Positions 1-5,394 of a stretch of DNA of 10,174 bases are shown in pieces. Within the stretch, counting starts at the first letter, position 1; every line of letters begins with the position of its first letter. This DNA comes from Pseudomonadota bacterium (GTDB taxonomy: Bacteria; Desulfobacterota; Desulfobaccia; Desulfobaccales; 0-14-0-80-60-11). The stretch is from NCBI GenBank assembly GCA_018897875.1, contig JAHIKF010000185.1, forward strand, positions 1-10,174, read 5' to 3'. Below the pieces are notes generated by a model, which saw nothing but the letters and a program-made list of their open reading frames with translations, was not told the origin of the DNA and made no database searches. The position numbers were made by a program, and so were the translations under genes.

Positions 1-141
1 CCTGCCGAACGCCTATTTTATCTCGCTTGGCCTCCTGACTTTAGCACCTGGGAGATAGCTTAACCATCCGAACCGCCGGGTACGGACCCGTACGCCCGGT
101 GGTGTGACAGGGAAAGCCCGCAAGGGCCTACCTATGTCGAT
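1..141 (+). mobile_element. 3' end of a group IIC-type self-splicing intron (partial)
   Basis: Only the intron tail lies in the window. Domain V is recognisable at 70-104: a 9-bp stem (72-80 with 95-103, including one G-T pair), a 2-nt CG bulge at 93-94, an upper 4-bp stem (81-84 with 89-92) and a GACC tetraloop at 85-88; the 5' strand carries CGC (74-76) where the catalytic triad sits, as in bacterial class C introns. Domain VI follows at 109-133: AGG pairs with CCT, GCCC pairs with GGGC, the loop is GCAA, and A130 lies in the 3' bulge as branch-point candidate. The 3' splice junction is probably around 137-141 but is not fixed by the sequence. The frame at 2-58 is open from the left edge and stops just before domain V, as expected for the C-terminus of an intron-encoded reverse transcriptase; those 18 residues are too few to prove it. 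The 5' exon and the rest of the intron are outside the window. Confidence 0.8.
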
Positions 142-386
142 TTGGTGCGCCAGGCACGGCGCCCCATAAAGAAAGGGAGTTTTTTGAGAGGATGGTCTTT
201 TCCATATTCGTTCCATAGCTTGTATTTTCTAAAGGCTTTGCTATTGGCAAGCTGTGTGTGCCACGAGCGCGCTTGGTGTAAGGCGTGCGCAACTGCGCGA
301 GAGATGGGGGCGGGGCCCCAGAGCCGACTTGCAGGCGTTTCTGAAATTTCCCTTGCTTTTATCCACCAAGCAATTATTATTGATTC

Positions 387-421
387 ACCTCCCCCAAGAC
401 CCCCATCTCGCGGGTGGAGGT
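387..421. repeat. Nested inverted repeat
   Basis: ACCTCC (387-392) pairs with GGAGGT (416-421), and inside it ACCC (399-402) pairs with GGGT (412-415). It lies immediately before the hairpin at 427-476. No T-run follows it, so it is not itself a terminator. Function unknown. Confidence 0.4.
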
Positions 422-426
422 CAAAT

Positions 427-476
427 AAGGCCGACCTATGTCCCTCCCCATGACACCCAGGTCGGCCTTTCATTTT
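427..476 (+). terminator. Orphan terminator-like hairpin
   Basis: AAGGCCGACCT (427-437) and AGGTCGGCCTT (459-469) form a perfect 11-bp stem around a 21-nt loop, followed by a T-rich tail TTTCATTTT (468-476). The long loop is unusual for an intrinsic terminator. No plus-strand gene in the window clearly ends in front of it; it could end transcription coming through the intron. Confidence 0.5.
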
Positions 477-759
477 GGGCATTGCTCTGCCATCGGGCAT
501 TGTTCATGGCTCTCCCTCTCACGATGGTATGTCCATGTAGCTAGCACTTTCCCTCTATCTCACCATTACCGGGCAGTAGTGGCGTCGGTGCCTTAGGCGT
601 CCCAGCCAGATAACATCGGGTCGCCGGGAGATTGGTATGCCCGAAATCTGGGAAATTGATTTTACGCCTTAATTTGTGGTAACGTGCCCCGTACGAGAAG
701 GATTTGGTTCGCCAGCACCCGTAAGGGGTTCGGCGCACGCCACAAAGGAGTGGAGCGGG

Positions 760-1035
760 ATGAACAAGTCGCAACTCACCGAGGCTCTGGCCAAAGCTGA
801 GAACATCACATTGAAGAAGGCAGAGATGGTGGTCAACGCCATTCTTGAGAACATGGCGGATGCCCTGGTGCAAAAGGAACGCATCGAAATTCGCGGCTTT
901 GGAAGTTTCAAGGTGAAATTTTACAAAGGGTATAAAGGCCGCAACCCGAAGACCGGTGATCTCATCAAGGTGGACGGCAAGAAATTGCCCGTTTTCAAGG
1001 TTGGCAAGGAACTGCGGGAACGCGTCAATCGCTGA
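760..1035 (+). CDS. IHF-beta-like / HU family nucleoid-associated DNA-binding protein
   Basis: A 91-residue protein, the normal length for HU/IHF subunits. These proteins work as dimers that bend DNA and help organise the nucleoid, recombination and sigma-54 promoter activation. Visible family features: N-terminal helices typical of the dimer core, the RIEIRGFGSF segment (residues 41-50) that is closer to IHF beta than to HU, and the DNA-contacting arm with GRNPKTG (60-66) carrying the intercalating proline of the family. The C-terminal K-x-L-x-x-x-V pattern is also present. The ATG at 760 is chosen because AAAGGAG lies 9 nt upstream and because it gives the usual family N-terminus; a longer GTG-initiated version from 676 would add residues no family member has. 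It is followed after 41 nt by the barrel protein gene on the same strand. Whether it is strictly an IHF subunit or a HU homodimer cannot be decided from one gene. Confidence 0.93.
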   Translation: MNKSQLTEALAKAENITLKKAEMVVNAILENMADALVQKERIEIRGFGSFKVKFYKGYKGRNPKTGDLIKVDGKKLPVFKVGKELRERVNR

Positions 1036-1076
1036 GCCGTTTTCACAACCTAGTTGTGTTAGATGGGGAGATAACG

Positions 1077-2774
1077 GTGCCCTCAAAACTATTTTTTAAT
1101 GCGGTGGGAGTTTGCCGCATAATTTCGTTTAATATGATACCACATCTGCATCGCATGGTGACCATACTGGTCTGCATTTTGTGTATTATCAGCGTTACCG
1201 CAAGAATAGCCTCAACTCAGCAAGAGAATAAAAATGATATTCCCGATGGCTGGGCGATATTTCCCCGGATTGGGATTTCCGTAGAATATGGTGGATATAT
1301 AGTCCAGCAAGATAATTACACCAGCCTGTTGCGACGGCATTTGGAAATGGACCTTCTTCAGTACCGCCGCCATATCTTCTATCTTGAGTTTAATGAAAGG
1401 TTTTTTCTGGGGGTGCCCGGTAATAAGTGCGAATTTAATTTGATGAAGTACGACATTGCGCTGCTGGGGTACCGTTATGATTTTGGAGATTATTATCTTG
1501 GCCTTCTCCTGCATCACCAGTGTAACAACATTATTACTTCACAAACTTACCAGAACGACATCGACCGGGAAAGATCTAATACCTATGATTTGGGGATAGA
1601 GTTTTTAACCAAGAATATGCGGACGGGTATGAAAAACCGCGGTATTAATTTTGACTCCCCTAATAATTTTGAATTTTTAGGGCGCTTAGGCGGTAAATTT
1701 TGGGTCAGTAAAATACTATCTGCGGAAAGGATTAACCTGGATTGGCTCATCGAGGGCCAGGTACGCTATGATATATTTCGATACAAGCGCTTGGTGCCTT
1801 ACATAGAGGTGACAGGAGAGGCACTGTTAGGTCCGGTTACCAGGTTGGCCCCATCAGTAGAATTTGGCACCCGCTATCATCTCTCCAAGATGGATGTCAC
1901 CCCCTTCTTTAAGTGGAGTCGAAACCAGGAAGCCTTGTTGGTAACTCATACCCCTATCCAAACACCCTTCATAGCAAAGAATTACCTTTTGGCAGGAATC
2001 AGGCTGGAGACTCTTTTGGATGCGGATAATTTTAAGGGTCCCGAAGGTGAAGGGCTACAACTTTTCCCAGAAACCCACGGCCAGGCAGGTTACGCCCTTT
2101 TCTTAAATAATCCTAATTTTAAAGGTAATGGCTTTTTGCAGGTGGATTTTGAGGCATTGCGTTGGAAGCCATGGACCATTTTCTTTTATACGGGAATGAA
2201 TTACAATACTGGCCATGAGGATTTTAGACCGGAAAAGGTAAATTACTGGATCCAATACGGACTTACCTACGGGTGGGACAAGTACTTTGTTGAGGGCTTT
2301 GTGGTAAATAACTGGAAACTTGATAGCTTTGTGTACCGGGGGACCTCTGAACGAGCCAACCTGGGGGGTTTGCGCGCGGGTACCAAGGGAATGAAGCCTG
2401 GTCACTACAATGATGGAATCTCTTTTGAGGGTCCAGAGACTTTCCAATGGCTCAATAATTGGAATGCTCAAGGGAGTGTGGGCCATTATTTTCAGAACCG
2501 TGACTGGCAGTATCTCTGGGATTTAGTGGCCCAGGCGAGATGGGATGTCCTGCGCTGGCACTTTATAGTGCCCTATGTTCAGGCTGAGGTAAACTGGATG
2601 GCAGGCGGAGGCCAGACCAAGAATGTGGTAGAATATGCTGTTGAACCTGGCCTACGCTTCCACGGGGTTTTGGACCTGGCCCTTTATTATCGCTTCCAAC
2701 ATCGAGAGAATATTCATTTTTTCGGGGGGCCTTCCGAAAATGAAAATTTAATCGGTATCAAAGCATTATTTTAA
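1077..2774 (+). CDS. Secreted, probably outer-membrane beta-barrel protein with internal duplication
   Basis: Family not recognised. From the GTG at 1077, preceded by GGGGAG with 6-nt spacing, the product is 565 residues; in-frame ATGs at 1134 and 1155 are alternative starts but have no clear Shine-Dalgarno. Near residues 28-47 there is a basic/hydrophobic segment (core VTILVCILCIISV) that fits a signal peptide with a long n-region. The rest alternates hydrophobic and polar residues, is rich in Tyr, Trp and Phe, has no other membrane helix, and ends in a terminal Phe, all as in outer-membrane barrels. Two halves (nt about 1332-1943 and 2127-2720) align over their full length, including an ER-x-N...TK-x-M...G-I-x-F block and a VPY segment. 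The sampled line 1441-1500 has 25 G+C of 60, much lower than the CoA-transferase gene, so transfer or relaxed constraint is possible. It sits 41 nt after the IHF-type gene. Substrate or role is unknown. Confidence 0.85.
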   Translation: MPSKLFFNAVGVCRIISFNMIPHLHRMVTILVCILCIISVTARIASTQQENKNDIPDGWAIFPRIGISVEYGGYIVQQDNYTSLLRRHLEMDLLQYRRHIFYLEFNERFFLGVPGNKCEFNLMKYDIALLGYRYDFGDYYLGLLLHHQCNNIITSQTYQNDIDRERSNTYDLGIEFLTKNMRTGMKNRGINFDSPNNFEFLGRLGGKFWVSKILSAERINLDWLIEGQVRYDIFRYKRLVPYIEVTGEALLGPVTRLAPSVEFGTRYHLSKMDVTPFFKWSRNQEALLVTHTPIQTPFIAKNYLLAGIRLETLLDADNFKGPEGEGLQLFPETHGQAGYALFLNNPNFKGNGFLQVDFEALRWKPWTIFFYTGMNYNTGHEDFRPEKVNYWIQYGLTYGWDKYFVEGFVVNNWKLDSFVYRGTSERANLGGLRAGTKGMKPGHYNDGISFEGPETFQWLNNWNAQGSVGHYFQNRDWQYLWDLVAQARWDVLRWHFIVPYVQAEVNWMAGGGQTKNVVEYAVEPGLRFHGVLDLALYYRFQHRENIHFFGGPSENENLIGIKALF

Positions 2775-3145
2775 AAAATTCGGGCCGGCCCACCAGGTGG
2801 AATTTCTGCGCAAAATCAGGCAATGAGGAAATTACAACTATCTGCCCCGATCCGAAACTTATCCCAGAACCAAAACCCTTCCATATCCAGATCTCAGCCT
2901 TCTTGGCCTGAAGGATCCCTTCCATTCCCGCCAGTAACCTGGCGTTCCCCTACCACCGCCATCTGAAATCTTCCTCCCCACAGATGTCGGTGCTTGATAA
3001 GGTGGCATTTTTCCGGGGAAGGTGATAAGTGTCGATCATGGCAAGCTTAGCGATGCTCGGGGCTTGGGGTCTCGTCCGGTTGTGGCAGGGCGTGGCGGTG
3101 AGATTCCCCACGCTACTCGACTCAAAATAAATTTTAGAGGTGCTT
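2775..3145. other. Intergenic stretch holding repeat copy A and hairpins
   Basis: About 370 bases without a gene. Just after the barrel gene, AAATTC (2776-2781) can pair with GAATTT (2800-2805), with an inner CCAC/GTGG pairing; this may end that transcript, but no T-run follows. Copy A of the duplicated element occupies 2883-3045. A further hairpin, GCGTGG (3090-3095) with CCACGC (3108-3113), lies about 20 nt before the ribosome binding site of the zinc-ribbon gene. Confidence 0.6.
2883..3045. repeat. Duplicated noncoding element, copy A
   Basis: First of two direct copies. After an 8-bp shared start (ATATCCAG) and a 5-7 bp length difference, an 88-bp block matches copy B with 8 mismatches, starting and ending in identical 22-bp stretches. 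A divergent middle of about 23 bp follows, then a 40-bp block with 4 mismatches ending in CGATCATGGCAAG. CGCCAG-TAAC-CTGGCG (centred near 2936) is a clear hairpin, and CCTTC/GAAGG forms another just before it. On the minus strand a 22-codon frame starts at 2962 after GGAGG. Confidence 0.85.
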
Positions 3146-3367
3146 ATGGCTGAAAAGAAATGCCCTTCCTGTAGCTCCCAGAGGTTCTATGTCAAAGACC
3201 CCCAAGACGAATACGAATTTTATGAGTTCGACGTTAAGGGAGGGGAACCCGTCTTAAGTCCAGAGACTCCGGAGACACACTGGTCGAACATTGGCGAGGA
3301 CACGGAAACCTATTGCAGTAGGTGTGCCTGGCACGGCAAGTTCAAGACCCTGAAGACCACCGGCTAA
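3146..3367 (+). CDS. Small zinc-ribbon protein, unknown function
   Basis: A 73-residue protein with two Cys pairs, CPSC (residues 6-9) and CSRC (57-60), spaced as in a zinc ribbon or rubredoxin-like knuckle. The insert between the knuckles is acidic and rich in Glu, Asp and Tyr. No signal peptide or membrane segment, so it is cytoplasmic. The ATG at 3146 is chosen because AGAGG lies 5 nt upstream; a GTG 6 nt earlier would overlap that site. The gene lies alone on the plus strand between the two copies of the duplicated noncoding element, facing the minus-strand gene group that includes two more Cys-pair proteins. A role in nucleic-acid binding or as a structural zinc protein is possible but not shown. 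Confidence 0.75.
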   Translation: MAEKKCPSCSSQRFYVKDPQDEYEFYEFDVKGGEPVLSPETPETHWSNIGEDTETYCSRCAWHGKFKTLKTTG

Positions 3368-3400
3368 GCCACACCTTCTTTGCAGCGAATTATCCACAGG

Positions 3401-3566
3401 ATATCCAGCCTTCTTGGCCTGAAGGATTCCTGCCAATCCCGCCGGTAAATTGGCGTTCCGCTATCACCGCCATCTGAAATCTTCCTCCCCACAAAAGCCC
3501 GTGCCAGATAACAATATCAAATCTGGTATTTTTCCGGATAAGGTGATAATTGTCGATCATGGCAAG
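3401..3566. repeat. Duplicated noncoding element, copy B
   Basis: Second direct copy, beginning 33 nt after the stop of the zinc-ribbon gene. The hairpin is preserved as CGCCGG-TAAA-TTGGCG (centred near 3448): both differing pairs became G-T wobbles, so pairing is kept. The central variable part is longer than in copy A (about 34 bp). TATCACC (3462-3468) can pair with GGTGATA (3542-3548), enclosing most of the element. On the minus strand a 27-codon frame starts at 3473 after GGAGG, in the same position as in copy A. Confidence 0.85.
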
Positions 3567-3651
3567 TGATATGGCAGCGATACCTCACTGTTGATTGAAT
3601 TGGTTTATTGGTATTATATCGTCCCATTCCTGGGCACTACTTAATGCTTTC

Positions 3652-3846
3652 TCAATGGAAATCGACAGTATCCTTTTCTTTGGTAAATGTGGCAACTTGT
3701 TGCCGACCGCAGCAATAGAAGGTGGCCTGAAGCACTTCAAAGAAAAGTTCGGCCCTGAAAATTTCGGGGTGGACCTCCACCGAGGTCCCGCATTTTTCGC
3801 ATTGGGCCAAGTACTTACCGGTGGCGGAAATCCTGGATGATGTCAT
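3652..3846 (-). CDS. Small Cys-pair (zinc-ribbon-like) protein, hypothetical
   Basis: A 64-residue product with CEKC (residues 16-19) and an adjacent pair CC (45-46), a plausible but not canonical zinc knuckle set. The start at 3846 is preferred because AAGGG lies 6 nt upstream; an ATG 6 nt earlier at 3852 and a TTG at 3909 are alternatives. It is the last of four minus-strand genes, 87 nt after the metalloprotease-like gene. The opposite strand is also open from 3595 to 3840, but that frame has no recognisable features. Moderately confident it is a gene; no function can be given. Confidence 0.5.
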   Translation of the reverse strand: MTSSRISATGKYLAQCEKCGTSVEVHPEIFRAELFFEVLQATFYCCGRQQVATFTKEKDTVDFH

Positions 3847-3933
3847 CGCCATCCCTTTTGCCGCGGCATTGCCGTAAAAAAGATTATGGTGCCTGACTTT
3901 CCGCTGCAATAAGGCAGGGGGTGATCCCGGCTT

Positions 3934-4413
3934 TCAATAAACGCGTTTCGGCACCCCGGCATAGATAGACATTATAGCCTGGTACCCAGGCGGCCCTTTC
4001 CCATTATCCAGCCTGGATTTTACCCACGCCGTAAGCACGGCAAACATTTCGGCCCACTCCTCGGTATGGTCTTGGCCGGTATAAAGATGCGCCAATTCAT
4101 GGCAGAGGGTGGATAGTCGGCATCCTGGAGGATAAAATCGGATGGACCTCTGCCGGTGGTCGGCCTCCGCCATGAGCACCGAAGACTTCAGCCGATAAAC
4201 GGCAGGATTGGCGTCGTTCTCTATCTGAACCGGCGGAAAGCCGAATGCCGTGGAAATCATGTGGCACCAGGACTCGATCTCCTGGATTTCTCGAGGCCGG
4301 ATCAGTTCCCGGCTGTATTCATGGCACCGGTCGCACCACACCTGGCCGTCAAAAACCAGATCCCCATGGGAAGCCGGGTCCAGTAGGGCGCTGCATTTGG
4401 GACATTTTATCAT
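3934..4413 (-). CDS. Zinc-ribbon HExxH metallopeptidase-like protein
   Basis: A 159-residue protein with an N-terminal zinc ribbon (CPKC at 4-7, CDRC at 27-30) and a central zincin active-site motif HELAH (105-109) followed by H116 and by acidic residues (E119, E122). The pattern HELAHxxxGxxH is that of SprT/WLM-like minigluzincins, in which the two motif histidines and a third His hold zinc and the Glu is the general base. Full SprT proteins usually carry the zinc ribbon after the protease domain; here it comes first and the whole protein is short. No signal peptide, so a cytoplasmic protein. ATG at 4413 is preceded by a modest GAAGG. It lies 60 nt after the coiled-coil gene in the same direction. 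Proteolytic activity is inferred from the motif only; the substrate is unknown. Confidence 0.78.
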   Translation of the reverse strand: MIKCPKCSALLDPASHGDLVFDGQVWCDRCHEYSRELIRPREIQEIESWCHMISTAFGFPPVQIENDANPAVYRLKSSVLMAEADHRQRSIRFYPPGCRLSTLCHELAHLYTGQDHTEEWAEMFAVLTAWVKSRLDNGKGPPGYQAIMSIYAGVPKRVY

Positions 4414-4473
4414 CGGGCCTTCGAATACTCTGGTAGATCGGAAGGCATCGCGGTATGTTCCGGTTTCTCCGGC

Positions 4474-4743
4474 TCATCCATGCGGCGGCCCCCAAAGCAG
4501 GTATTCTATCGGGTAGTCAAGGGTAAGCCAGGGGGCCTGCCGCTCCAACGCCGCCAATCTTTCCTTTAACTCTGCGACCTTAACCTTCCAGGCGCTATCG
4601 TCCGGATGCTCTTTAAGGGCCGCCTCCGCCTCGTGCAGGGCCTTCCGAATCTTCTCGTACTCCAATAACAGGGGCTGGTCTTTCTGTCGGAAGATCTGAT
4701 ACTCCAACAGTTCATCGGCATCATCAAAGAAAAACATGCTCAT
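4474..4743 (-). CDS. Small coiled-coil protein, hypothetical
   Basis: An 89-residue protein. Residues about 25-70 form a charged helix with heptad-like Leu and Ala spacing (LLLEYEKIRKAL, VAELKERLAALE), interrupted by EHPDDS, so an antiparallel helical hairpin or coiled coil is likely. The N-terminus has an FFFDD cluster and the C-terminus is aromatic and proline-rich (YLLWGPP). The ATG at 4743 is chosen because GGAGG lies 5 nt upstream; a start 15 nt earlier would include that site. It is the second gene of the minus-strand group. Family not recognised. Confidence 0.68.
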   Translation of the reverse strand: MSMFFFDDADELLEYQIFRQKDQPLLLEYEKIRKALHEAEAALKEHPDDSAWKVKVAELKERLAALERQAPWLTLDYPIEYLLWGPPHG

Positions 4744-4831
4744 GGTGGCCTCCTGCAATGCAGGGGGGTCTTAAGCCCAGGTGTAAGGGGAATGTAAGGA
4801 TCAAATGGTGACGCCATACGGTTAAGGAATT

Positions 4832-5191
4832 TCAGATATTTCCCAGAGAACATGCCCCATCGTCACCTTCGTCGATGGGCTTGCCGTCAAAATTAATTCT
4901 TTCCCCGGACTCATCCAGGGTCAGGATTTCATAGGTCTCATCCCAGAGACCCCACCGCGTATTCGTCCCAAACGAGATGGCCCCCCTACCGAGATTGTGG
5001 CAAACCACGATTGCGCCCGGTTCTCCCGAAGGCCCCCGGAATTGGTAACTGGAGATGAGAGCCTCGCCTTGTTCGGCGACAATCTTTTTAATAACCTCAA
5101 TCTGGGCGTGGCCGGTGATACCCAACGCGGCCAATTCCTGGTGTAGGTCAACCTGAGTCAGCCGGTATTTTTCCCAATAATTTAAAAGCAT
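4832..5191 (-). CDS. Hypothetical protein, unknown family
   Basis: A 119-residue protein with an N-terminal helical part (about 1-45) and a C-terminal part of beta-type composition with Gly-rich turns (FRGPSGEPGAIVVCHNLGRG). No signal peptide, membrane segment or catalytic motif that I recognise. GGAGGAA lies upstream of the ATG at 5191, though with a rather long spacing of about 12 nt. It is the first gene of the four-gene minus-strand group, divergent from the sigma-54 regulator gene; the 203-bp gap between them carries the promoters of both. It reads consistently through the whole frame, with no competing gene. Confidence 0.65.
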   Translation of the reverse strand: MLLNYWEKYRLTQVDLHQELAALGITGHAQIEVIKKIVAEQGEALISSYQFRGPSGEPGAIVVCHNLGRGAISFGTNTRWGLWDETYEILTLDESGERINFDGKPIDEGDDGACSLGNI

Positions 5192-5241
5192 TCCGGTTAA
5201 ATTCCTCCGTGTCTGGACCCCGATGACGATCTAATTTCGTT

Positions 5242-5255
5242 TAATCTTAAGATTA
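5242..5255. promoter_or_regulatory. Perfect 14-bp palindrome, candidate operator
   Basis: TAATCTTAAGATTA is self-complementary over 14 bp. It overlaps four bases of the candidate -10 element of the minus-strand genes, a position typical for repressor operators. The binding protein is unknown. Confidence 0.45.
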
Positions 5256-5280
5256 TAGTGTGCAGCAAGAATTGTTCCTG
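5252..5280 (-). promoter_or_regulatory. Candidate sigma-70 promoter of the minus-strand gene group
   Basis: On the minus strand a perfect TATAAT (plus-strand 5252-5257) has a poor -35 (CAGGAA, plus-strand 5275-5280) at 17-nt spacing. It lies about 60 nt upstream of the ATG at 5191. The weak -35 suggests that an activator may be needed, or that the site is only fortuitous. Confidence 0.4.
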
Positions 5281-5315
5281 AGAATGTGGTTCTGGCTTTT
5301 TCCGGCAAATTTTAT

Positions 5316-5345
5316 TTGACAAAAATTCCGCTTTATGTTTTTAGT
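5316..5345 (+). promoter_or_regulatory. Candidate sigma-70 promoter of the sigma-54 regulator gene
   Basis: A consensus -35 TTGACA (5316-5321) is followed after 18 nt by a weak -10 TTTAGT (5340-5345), about 50 nt before the ATG at 5395. The weak -10 overlaps the start of the inverted repeat arm at 5344-5363. Confidence 0.45.
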
Positions 5346-5363
5346 CTAATATCTGACCCCTAA
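5344..5363 (-). repeat. Inverted repeat arm upstream of the regulator gene
   Basis: Read on the minus strand the arm is TTAGGGGTC-AGAT-ATTAGAC. It matches the arm at 8061-8080 in 16 of 20 positions, with all differences in the central four bases. It lies in the 5' untranslated region of the regulator gene, partly over its predicted -10. Confidence 0.65.
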
Positions 5364-5394
5364 ATGTCTATTAATTATACAGTCTGGAGGGATT

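Larger units (their letters stand above)
142..759. other. Intergenic stretch without a convincing gene
   Basis: About 620 bases between the intron end and the IHF-type gene. Open frames exist on both strands (for example 142-453 plus, 132-500 minus), but none has a good ribosome binding site with a protein-like composition, and none resembles a family I know. The recognisable structures are a nested inverted repeat at 387-421 and a long terminator-like hairpin at 427-476. No clear promoter for the downstream gene could be assigned. The segment could be the 3' exon side of the intron target plus the leader of the IHF-type gene. Confidence 0.6.

Noticed and set aside
142..453. Open frame of 103 codons on the plus strand after the intron
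   Set aside because: No ribosome binding site before its start, odd composition, and it runs into the hairpin at 427-476; the opposite strand is equally open.
541..1086. Long minus-strand frame across the IHF-type gene
   Set aside because: Antisense to a clearly conserved HU/IHF gene and without family resemblance, so a shadow.
2883..3566. Duplicated element read as a CRISPR array or integron attC sites
   Set aside because: There are only two copies of about 165 bp, with no short spacers, and the RYYYAAC/GTTRRRY ends of attC sites are missing.
3595..3840. Plus-strand frame of 81 codons opposite the small Cys-pair gene
   Set aside because: No ribosome binding site and no recognisable features; the minus-strand frame has a good start and CxxC motifs.
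5293..5308. Possible second -24/-12 promoter (TGGC...GGCAA) upstream of the sigma-54 regulator gene
   Set aside because: The GG and GC pairs have 9 instead of 10 intervening bases, a spacing sigma-54 does not tolerate well.
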